Program-made: the position numbers and the translations under genes
Part shown: positions 23,447-30,721 of the stretch, piece by piece
How positions within the stretch are numbered: the first letter of the stretch is position 1
Layout of the letters: the number at the start of each line of letters is the position of its first letter
The notes under the pieces: model-generated
Told to the model about the DNA's origin: nothing
Databases searched by the model: none
Seen by the model: only the letters and a program-made list of their open reading frames with translations
From: SG8-40 sp963792855
GTDB lineage: Bacteria; Pseudomonadota; Gammaproteobacteria; Burkholderiales; Eutrophovitaceae
DNA length: 64,000 bases
Direction of reading: 5' to 3'
Assembly: GCA_963792855.1 (NCBI GenBank)
Contig: CAWBXZ010000006.1
Location: 372,001-436,000, forward strand

Positions 23447-23597
23447 GTGTCGTTCGCGAGAAGTTAAGGCGGCGGGCGGAGTCCCGTGAGTTTAAATTAA
23501 TTTGCCGATAGCGTTCGCGGCCGTCCGGATGGCGTTTGCCGTGTGCTACACTTCCTTCGTTAATTCAAAGAGTTCCGCTGGTCAAAAACGTACTTTC

Positions 23598-24761
23598 ATG
23601 TCGGGCAACACGCTTGGAAAACTGTTCTGTGTGACGTCGTTCGGCGAAAGCCACGGACCGGCGATCGGTTGCGTCGTTGACGGCTGTCCGCCGGGGCTTG
23701 CGCTGAGCGAGGCCGATATCCAGCGCGAACTGGACCGGCGCCGGCCGGGCACGTCGCGGCATGTCACCCAGCGGCGCGAACCCGATAGCGTTGAAATCCT
23801 GTCCGGCGTGTTCGAAGGCAGAACGACCGGCACACCCATCGGGTTGCTGATTCGTAACGTCGACCAGCGCTCGCGCGACTACGGCAACATCGCCGAGACG
23901 TTTCGCCCGGGACACGCCGATTACACCTACTGGCAGAAGTACGGCGTTCGTGATTACCGCGGCGGCGGACGGCAGTCGGCCCGCGAGACGGCGGTGCGCG
24001 TTGCCGCCGGGGCGATCGCGCGCAAGTGGCTGGCCGATCGCCATGGCGTCACCATTCGCGGTTACATGGCGCAGATCGGGCCGATAGAAATCGCCTTCAA
24101 GACCTGGGATTCGGTCGATCAGAACCCGTTTTTCTCTCCCGATCCGGACATCGTTCCGGAACTCGAAGCGTTCATGGACCGGTTACGCAAGTCCGGTGAT
24201 TCCTGCGGCGCGAGGATATCGGTCATCGCCTCCGGCGTGCCGGTGGGGTGGGGGGAACCGGTCTATGACAAGCTCGATTCGGACATTGCCTACGCATTGA
24301 TGAGCATCAACGCGGTGAAAGGCGTTGAGATCGGAGCCGGTTTCCTGGCGGTCTCGCAGAAGGGCACCGAGCACAGCGATGAAATGTCACCCCAGGGTTA
24401 TCTCAGCAACAATGCCGGCGGCATACTGGGCGGCATTTCGACGGGGCAGGATATCGTGGCCAGCATCGCGGTGAAGCCGACTTCGAGTATTCGCCTGGAC
24501 CGGCGCTCGATCGACAAGGCCGGCAACCCGGTGATCGTGAACACGCACGGACGCCATGATCCGTGCGTGGGCATCCGGGCAACACCGATCGCGGAGGCGA
24601 TGCTCGCGCTCGTGCTGGCAGACCATGCGCTGCGTCACCGGGCGCAAAACGGCGATGTCGTGACGGCCACGCCGCGGATTCCTGCGCAGGCCTCGCAAGA
24701 AGACATCGACAAGCTGCGCGCCGCCCCTTCTCTGGAAAACCCGGACGCGGACGAGGCCTGA
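23598..24761 (+). CDS. aroC: Chorismate synthase
   Basis: 387 residues from ATG 23598 (MSGNTLGKLFCVTSFGESHG, the canonical start). No clear ribosome-binding site precedes it. The enzyme makes chorismate from EPSP using reduced FMN, the last shared step to aromatic amino acids and folate. Conserved blocks: the GESHGPAIGCVVDGCPPG start region, RRPGTSRHVTQR, the GGGRQSARET flavin/substrate region and the SNNAGGILGGIS block. The tail after residue 370 is variable in the family. Confidence 0.97.
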   Translation: MSGNTLGKLFCVTSFGESHGPAIGCVVDGCPPGLALSEADIQRELDRRRPGTSRHVTQRREPDSVEILSGVFEGRTTGTPIGLLIRNVDQRSRDYGNIAETFRPGHADYTYWQKYGVRDYRGGGRQSARETAVRVAAGAIARKWLADRHGVTIRGYMAQIGPIEIAFKTWDSVDQNPFFSPDPDIVPELEAFMDRLRKSGDSCGARISVIASGVPVGWGEPVYDKLDSDIAYALMSINAVKGVEIGAGFLAVSQKGTEHSDEMSPQGYLSNNAGGILGGISTGQDIVASIAVKPTSSIRLDRRSIDKAGNPVIVNTHGRHDPCVGIRATPIAEAMLALVLADHALRHRAQNGDVVTATPRIPAQASQEDIDKLRAAPSLENPDADEA

Positions 24762-24764
24762 GCC

Positions 24765-24893
24765 CGCGCGGGCAATCTTTTCGTGGCGCATCCTGCGCGC
24801 GCAATTGTTTTCATGCGCGACCTGCGCGCAATTTCGTTGATGCGCGGCCTGTGCGCGCAATTTGTTTCATGCGCGGCCTGCGCGCAATCTTTC
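24765..24893 (+). repeat. Short tandem repeat after aroC, about 28-bp unit, 4-5 copies
   Basis: The unit resembles GCGCGCAATTTGTTTCATGC followed by GCGGCCT. Copies begin near 24766, 24795, 24824 and 24851, with a partial one at 24880. Unit length varies (27-29 bp) and the T-rich centre differs between copies. It fills the gap before the permease gene. Confidence 0.8.
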
Positions 24894-24912
24894 TGAAGTA
24901 ATCTTCCCGGCA

Positions 24913-26058
24913 ATGACGCGCGGCTCCATATATTTCCGGCTGTCCGGTTTCTACTTCTGGTATTTCGCCTTTGTCGGCGCGTACGGGCCGTATTTCGCGC
25001 TCTATCTGCAGGACCGGGGCTTCGAGCCGCTTCGCATCGCCGTGCTGATGGCAGTCGGCCCGGTCGCACGAATTTTCGTTCCGAATTTCTGGGGTTGGCT
25101 GGCGGACCGTTACCGGTCGCGCGACCGCATCCAGCGCACGCTCGCATTCATCACGCCGTTTGTCGCAGCGGGATTGTTGCTGCACCCCGGCTTCTTCGGA
25201 TTACTGGGGCTGCTCGTCGTGTGGAGCCTGTTCTGGTCCGGGTTGCTGCCTCTGGTGGAGGCGGGCACGATGACCTTGCTGCGTGCACGCATGGGTGTGT
25301 ACGGGCGTATCCGCCTGTGGGGTTCGATCGGGTTCATCGCGGTCGTGGTCGCTGGCGGTTATCTGTTTGACGCCGTCGGGGTGGGCGTGCTTGAGCTGGT
25401 GATCGTGGTCTTGCTGGTTCTCACCTCACTGACGGTGTTCGCGTTGCCCCGTGACCGCAGCAGGCCGGGCCGGCAGGAGTCGGGATCGATTGGTGCCGTG
25501 CTGCGCCAGCCGGGCGTGATCGGCATGATTGCCGGTTTTTTTCTGATGCAGGTCGCGCATGCGCCCTACAACACCTTCTACTCGATCTACCTGGTCGATG
25601 CGGGCTACTCGAAAATGTCCATCGGCTGGCTGTGGGCGCTCGGCGTGATTGCGGAGATCGTGCTGTTCATGTGGCTGCCGCAACTGATGCGCAGATGGCG
25701 TCTCGAGCAAATACTCGTGGCCTGCTTCTGTTTCGCCATCGTGCGTTTTCTGTTGATCGCATGGGGCGTCGGCAGCGTGACGATACTGGTGTTCGCGCAG
25801 TTGATGCACGCGATGACGTTCGGAGCGTTTCACGCCGCAGGTGTGGCGGCGACGCACCGGGTATTCGGCGCCGAACTGCGCTCGCGCGGCCAGGCGCTGT
25901 ATTCGAGCCTCGGCTACGGCGCGGGAGGGGCGATCGGTACGCTTGCGGCCGGTTACGCATGGGAAAACCTCGGCGGTGCGCTGACGTTTTCGCTGTCGGC
26001 CGTGGCGGCGCTGGTCGCGCTGGTGATGGTTCGCAACAGCTTGCCCCGTTTCCAGTAA
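24913..26058 (+). CDS. MFS permease of the phenylpropionate-transporter-like (HcaT/MFS_1_like) group
   Basis: 381 residues from ATG 24913 (MTRGSIYFRLSGFYFWYFAF); the open frame extends back to 24862 through the tandem repeats and should not be used. Twelve hydrophobic helices are apparent. WGWLADRYRSRDR is the loop 2-3 motif of the major facilitator superfamily. The opening SGFYFWYFAFVGAYGPYFAL and the GRIRLWGSIGFI segment match the PPP/HcaT-like group. The substrate cannot be told from sequence, and neighbours (aroC, leuC) give no clear hint. Confidence 0.82.
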   Translation: MTRGSIYFRLSGFYFWYFAFVGAYGPYFALYLQDRGFEPLRIAVLMAVGPVARIFVPNFWGWLADRYRSRDRIQRTLAFITPFVAAGLLLHPGFFGLLGLLVVWSLFWSGLLPLVEAGTMTLLRARMGVYGRIRLWGSIGFIAVVVAGGYLFDAVGVGVLELVIVVLLVLTSLTVFALPRDRSRPGRQESGSIGAVLRQPGVIGMIAGFFLMQVAHAPYNTFYSIYLVDAGYSKMSIGWLWALGVIAEIVLFMWLPQLMRRWRLEQILVACFCFAIVRFLLIAWGVGSVTILVFAQLMHAMTFGAFHAAGVAATHRVFGAELRSRGQALYSSLGYGAGGAIGTLAAGYAWENLGGALTFSLSAVAALVALVMVRNSLPRFQ

Positions 26059-26160
26059 CCCCGGTGCCCGTTCGGGCCCGGAGCCGCAGGCCTGCTATGT
26101 CATAATTTCGGTTTCCCGAAACCCGGTTTCCGGCTTCGCAACCATTTTTTCGAAACGAAA

Positions 26161-27567
26161 ATGCCGCAGACACTTTACGACAAACTCTGGGACAGCCATG
26201 TCGTCCGCACCGAACCGGACGGAACGGCGCTGATTTACATCGACCGTCATCTGGTGCATGAGGTAACAAGTCCCCAGGCCTTCGAGGGGCTGAAGCTGGC
26301 GCATCGCAAGCCGTGGCGGATGGATTCGGTGGTGGCGACGGCCGACCACAATACGCCGACAACGGACTGGGATAAGGGTATCGAGGATCCGATTTCGCGC
26401 TTGCAGGTCGAAACGCTCGACGCGAATATCAGGGAGTTCGGTGCCAAGGCGTACTTTCCGTTCCTCGACCGGCGCCAGGGCATCGTGCACGTCATCGGAC
26501 CCGAGCAAGGCGCGACGCTGCCGGGCATGACGGTCGTGTGCGGCGATTCGCATACCAGCACGCACGGTGCATTCGCCTGCCTGGCGCATGGCATCGGCAC
26601 GTCGGAAGTCGAGCACGTGCTTGCGACGCAGTGCCTGGTGCAGAAGAAAATGAAGAACATGCTGGTCGAGGTCGATGGCAGCCTCGGCCGCGGTGTCACC
26701 GCGAAGGATATTGCGCTGGCCCTGATCGGGCAGATCGGCACGGCGGGCGGGACCGGCTATGCCATCGAGTTTGGCGGCAGCGCGGTTCGCGGCCTTTCCA
26801 TGGAAGGGCGCATGACGTTGTGCAACATGGCGATCGAGGCCGGCGCGCGCGCCGGGATGGTTGCCGTTGACGACGCCACGATCAATTACCTGAAGGGCCG
26901 CACCTTTGCGCCCGGGGGAGAAATGTGGAACCAGGCCGTGAGCTACTGGCGCACATTGAAAAGTGACCCCAATGCGGCGTTCGACCTGGTGGTGCGCCTC
27001 AACGGTGCCGAGATCAAGCCGCAGGTGACCTGGGGCACTTCGCCGGAAATGGTGATACCGGTGGACGGCCGGGTTCCCGATCCGGAGAAGGAGCGCGACG
27101 AGGTTCGGCGCGAAGGTATGGAGCGCGCGCTGGTTTACATGGGCCTCGAGCCGAACATGAAGGCAAGCGACATCAAGATCGACAAGGTGTTCATCGGTTC
27201 CTGCACGAATTCGAGAATAGAGGATTTGCGAGCCGCCGCCGAAGTGGTCAAGGGCAAACGCGTGGCATCGAGCGTCAGGCTGGCGATGGTGGTGCCGGGT
27301 TCGGGGCTGGTGAAGGAGCAGGCCGAGAAGGAAGGTCTGGACCGCATATTTTCGGAAGCGGGATTCGAATGGCGGCAACCCGGGTGTTCGATGTGCCTGG
27401 CGATGAACAATGACCGCCTCGAGCCGGGCGAACGCTGCGCGTCGACGTCAAACCGCAATTTCGAAGGCCGGCAGGGGGCAGGCGGGCGCACGCACCTCGT
27501 CAGTCCGGCGATGGCTGCCGGCGCTGCGATTGCCGGCCACTTTGTCGACGTGCGCTCGGCACGCTGA
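26161..27567 (+). CDS. leuC: 3-isopropylmalate dehydratase large subunit
   Basis: 468 residues, full length. With LeuD it isomerises 2-isopropylmalate to 3-isopropylmalate in leucine synthesis. It belongs to the aconitase family; the 4Fe-4S ligands are C348 (SCTNSRIED), C409 and C412 (CSMC). VVCGDSHTSTHGAFACLAHGIGTSE and SYWRTLKSDPNA are also typical. leuD follows after 22 bp, with leuB further down, so the three form one operon. Confidence 0.98.
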   Translation: MPQTLYDKLWDSHVVRTEPDGTALIYIDRHLVHEVTSPQAFEGLKLAHRKPWRMDSVVATADHNTPTTDWDKGIEDPISRLQVETLDANIREFGAKAYFPFLDRRQGIVHVIGPEQGATLPGMTVVCGDSHTSTHGAFACLAHGIGTSEVEHVLATQCLVQKKMKNMLVEVDGSLGRGVTAKDIALALIGQIGTAGGTGYAIEFGGSAVRGLSMEGRMTLCNMAIEAGARAGMVAVDDATINYLKGRTFAPGGEMWNQAVSYWRTLKSDPNAAFDLVVRLNGAEIKPQVTWGTSPEMVIPVDGRVPDPEKERDEVRREGMERALVYMGLEPNMKASDIKIDKVFIGSCTNSRIEDLRAAAEVVKGKRVASSVRLAMVVPGSGLVKEQAEKEGLDRIFSEAGFEWRQPGCSMCLAMNNDRLEPGERCASTSNRNFEGRQGAGGRTHLVSPAMAAGAAIAGHFVDVRSAR

Positions 27568-27589
27568 CGGTTGAGGGGAAAAACTGACC

Positions 27590-28231
27590 ATGGAAAAATT
27601 CACCCGCCTCGAGGGACTGGTAGCACCGCTGGACCGGGCCAACGTCGATACCGACGCGATCATTCCCAAGCAATTCCTGAAATCGATCAAACGAAGCGGT
27701 TTTGGTGCGAACCTGTTCGATGCCTGGCGGTTTCTCGATCACGGCGAGCCTGGAATGGATCCCTCGAGCCGGCAGCCGAACCCGGATTTCGTATTCAACC
27801 AGCCGCGCTACAAGGGCGCGAGCATCTTGCTGGCGCGCAAGAATTTCGGCTGTGGCTCGTCGCGCGAGCATGCACCCTGGGCGCTGGGTGATTACGGGTT
27901 CAAGGCGATGATTGCACCGAGTTACGGCGAGATCTTCTATAACAATTCCCTGAAGAACGGGCTGCTGCCCATCGTTCTCGCCGAGGCCGAAGTGGACCGC
28001 CTGTTTCACGACGTCGAGGCGTTTCCGGGTTTCAGACTGGTCGTCGACCTGGAACGGCAAACCGTTTCGACGTTGGACGGCAGCAAGGTTTTCCGGTTCG
28101 AAATCGATCCGTCGCGCAAGCACTCCCTGATACACGGGCTGGACGAAATCGGCACGACCTTGCAGCATGCGGACGCAATCAGGGCGTTCGAAGACAAGCA
28201 CAAGACGCGTCAGCCCTGGCTCTTTTCATAG
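27590..28231 (+). CDS. leuD: 3-isopropylmalate dehydratase small subunit
   Basis: 213 residues, standard length. It supplies the mobile swivel domain of the LeuCD heterodimer. Family motifs: LDRANVDTDAIIPKQFLK near the N-terminus, then the substrate-gripping loop NFGCGSSREHAPWAL and IAPSYGEIFYNNSLKNGLLP. The start ATG is at 27590, with GAGGGG about ten bases upstream. No entericidin-like gene lies between leuC and leuD, unlike in several other betaproteobacteria. Confidence 0.98.
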   Translation: MEKFTRLEGLVAPLDRANVDTDAIIPKQFLKSIKRSGFGANLFDAWRFLDHGEPGMDPSSRQPNPDFVFNQPRYKGASILLARKNFGCGSSREHAPWALGDYGFKAMIAPSYGEIFYNNSLKNGLLPIVLAEAEVDRLFHDVEAFPGFRLVVDLERQTVSTLDGSKVFRFEIDPSRKHSLIHGLDEIGTTLQHADAIRAFEDKHKTRQPWLFS

Positions 28232-28331
28232 CCTGTCGCGGGCGTTGTTGAAAGCGCCGGTTTAAACAACATTCTCCGATCGCGGCATCACGAGCCGTTG
28301 TTCAGCTTTAACGTACCCAGACAGGATGATT

Positions 28332-29396
28332 ATGAAAATTGCAGTTCTTCCCGGAGACGGAATCGGCCCCGAAATTGTCGAACAGGCGCTTCGGGTAATC
28401 GAACGCCTGCGCAGCAACGGGCTCGACCTGGAAATCGAGCAGGCGCCGATCGGCGGCGCGGCTTATGACAAGAAGGGCGACCCGCTGCCGGCGGCGACGC
28501 TCGATCTGGCGAAGTCGGCCGACGCCGTTTTGCTCGGCGCTGTCGGCGGCCCGCAATACGACAAGCTGCCGCGACAGGTGCGGCCCGAGCAGGGTTTGTT
28601 GCGCATCCGCAAGGAGCTCGGATTGTTCGCCAATCTGCGGCCGGCCCTGGTGTACAAGGAACTGTCGCGCGCGTCCTCCCTCAGGGCGGAACTGGTCGAA
28701 GATCTCGATCTGATGATCCTGCGCGAACTGACGGGCGACATCTATTTCGGTCAGCCGCGCGGCCAGCGCAAGACCGACAGCGGCGAGCGAGAGGGATTCG
28801 ACACGATGCGCTACAGCGAATCCGAAATACGCCGTATTGCCCATGTCGCCTTCGGAATCGCCGGCAAGCGCAACCGCAAACTGTGCTCTGTCGACAAGGC
28901 GAACGTTCTCGACACCAGCATTCTGTGGCGTGAGATCGTCACCGAGGTGGGCAAGGAATATCCCGGCATCGAGCTCAGTCACATGTATGTCGATAATGCC
29001 GCCATGCAACTGGTGCGCGCGCCCAAACAGTTTGACGTGATGCTCACGGGGAATATGTTCGGCGACATTCTCTCGGACGAGGCGTCGATGCTCACCGGCT
29101 CGATCGGAATGCTGCCCTCGGCGTCCCTGGACGCGAACAACAAGGGGCTGTACGAACCGATTCACGGTTCGGCGCCGGACATCGTCGGAAAGAACCAGGC
29201 GAATCCATTGGCGACCATCCTGTCGGTGGCGATGATGCTGCGATACACCTTTGCCATGGAGGAGGCGGCGCAGCGCGTGGAGGATGCGGTGCGGTCGGTC
29301 CTTCGGCAGGGGTTGCGCACGCCGGACATATTTGAAGCCGGGACAACGAAAATCGGCACTACGCAAATGGGTGACGCAGTGGTGGCTGCACTCTAG
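28332..29396 (+). CDS. leuB: 3-isopropylmalate dehydrogenase
   Basis: 354 residues from ATG 28332; an ATG two codons earlier (28326) overlaps the AGGA site and is less likely. It oxidises and decarboxylates 3-isopropylmalate with NAD to give the leucine precursor. Motifs: KIAVLPGDGIGPEIV, GAVGGPQYD, LRKELGLFANLRP-type region (here RIRKELGLFANLRP), RELTGDIYFG and the metal and NAD sites NMFGDILSDEAS and EPIHGSAPDIVG. It completes the leuCDB unit. Confidence 0.98.
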   Translation: MKIAVLPGDGIGPEIVEQALRVIERLRSNGLDLEIEQAPIGGAAYDKKGDPLPAATLDLAKSADAVLLGAVGGPQYDKLPRQVRPEQGLLRIRKELGLFANLRPALVYKELSRASSLRAELVEDLDLMILRELTGDIYFGQPRGQRKTDSGEREGFDTMRYSESEIRRIAHVAFGIAGKRNRKLCSVDKANVLDTSILWREIVTEVGKEYPGIELSHMYVDNAAMQLVRAPKQFDVMLTGNMFGDILSDEASMLTGSIGMLPSASLDANNKGLYEPIHGSAPDIVGKNQANPLATILSVAMMLRYTFAMEEAAQRVEDAVRSVLRQGLRTPDIFEAGTTKIGTTQMGDAVVAAL

Positions 29397-29463
29397 GCAT
29401 TGCGACAGTGAAACGGCGCGGACGGGTTCGCCGTTCAGTTACAGGATTGATTGAGGAATGAAA

Positions 29464-30579
29464 ATGATGAAAGTCGGGATCGTGGGTTGGCGCGGCATGG
29501 TTGGATCGGTGCTCATGCAGCGCATGCGTGCTGAAGGCGATTTTGACCTGATCGAGCCGGTCTTTTTCAGCACATCCCAGGCGGGCGGGCGCGGTCCCGA
29601 CGTTGGCAAGAGTGTCGCGCCCCTCAGGGATGCAAACAACACCGACGAACTGGCGCAGATGGATGCGATCGTTTCCTGCCAGGGCGGCGACTACACGCGC
29701 GCCGTACATTCGGTGCTCAGAAAGGGCGGCTGGTCGGGCTACTGGATTGATGCAGCCTCGGCGCTGCGGATGAACCCGGACGCCGTCATCGTTCTGGATC
29801 CGCTCAATCGCGATGCGATCGAGCATGCGATCGAAAACGGCGGCAAGGATTTTATCGGCGGTAACTGCACCGTGAGCCTGATGCTGCTTGCCATGCACGG
29901 GCTGTTTCGCGAGGGGCTGGTCGAGTGGTTGACGGCGATGACCTATCAGGCGGCGTCCGGCGGGGGTGCGCAACACATGCGGGAACTGGTGGCGCAGATG
30001 GGTTACACGCACGCCGCGGCCGAAACGCTGCTGAACGATCCGGACGCATCGATACTCGAGATTGATGACACCGTTGCCGGCGCACTGCGCTCGCCGCAGT
30101 TACCCGCAGCGAATTTCGGGGTGCCGCTGGCGGGAAGCCTGATTCCGTGGATCGACCAGGATCTCGGCAACGGGCAAAGCCGGGAAGAATGGAAAGCGAG
30201 TGCCGAAGGCAACAAGATACTCGGACGTGAATCCAGTCCGTTGCCGATCGATGGTGTTTGCGTGCGTATCGGCGCGATGCGATGCCACAGTCAGGCGCTG
30301 ACGTTCAAGCTGTCGCGCGACCTGCCGCTGAAGGAAATCGAAACCTTGCTGGACAAGGCGAACGAGTGGGTGCGGGTGATCCCGAACCGGAAGGAGGACA
30401 GTATTCGCGAACTGACGCCGGCCGCTGTTACCGGAACCATGTCGGTCCCAATTGGCCGTCTGCGCAAATTGCCGATGGGCGGCGAGTACCTTACTGCGTT
30501 TACTGTGGGAGACCAGCTTCTCTGGGGCGCGGCGGAGCCGCTGCGCCGCATGTTGCGAATTCTTCTGGAGCAGGCATGA
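29464..30579 (+). CDS. asd: Aspartate-semialdehyde dehydrogenase
   Basis: 371 residues from ATG 29464. GAGGA at 29453-29457 touches an earlier ATG (29458) but is well spaced from this one, and this start puts the catalytic cysteine at C135 (GGNCTVSLM), the position in the E. coli enzyme. NADP site GWRGMVGSVLMQRM, and QAASGGGAQHM are intact. It makes aspartate semialdehyde for lysine/diaminopimelate, threonine and methionine; dapB later in the window uses the same branch. Confidence 0.97.
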   Translation: MMKVGIVGWRGMVGSVLMQRMRAEGDFDLIEPVFFSTSQAGGRGPDVGKSVAPLRDANNTDELAQMDAIVSCQGGDYTRAVHSVLRKGGWSGYWIDAASALRMNPDAVIVLDPLNRDAIEHAIENGGKDFIGGNCTVSLMLLAMHGLFREGLVEWLTAMTYQAASGGGAQHMRELVAQMGYTHAAAETLLNDPDASILEIDDTVAGALRSPQLPAANFGVPLAGSLIPWIDQDLGNGQSREEWKASAEGNKILGRESSPLPIDGVCVRIGAMRCHSQALTFKLSRDLPLKEIETLLDKANEWVRVIPNRKEDSIRELTPAAVTGTMSVPIGRLRKLPMGGEYLTAFTVGDQLLWGAAEPLRRMLRILLEQA

Positions 30580-30721
30580 GATCCGCTTGTAAGACGATTT
30601 GCAGAAACCGATTTTCGGCTGAAAAAAAGGGGGGTTACGGGCCAAACCGATAGGGCACGTTAGCTTGCATATATAACTACATGATGTTACTTTAATTGCT
30701 GACTCCAATACATTATCCAGG

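Noticed and set aside
24765..24893. CRISPR-like array
   Set aside because: The units are contiguous with no unique spacers, and there are no cas genes. It is a simple tandem repeat.
26095..27378. 427-codon open frame antisense to leuC
   Set aside because: Shadow frame of leuC. Its His/Arg-rich composition is typical of antisense GC-rich reading.
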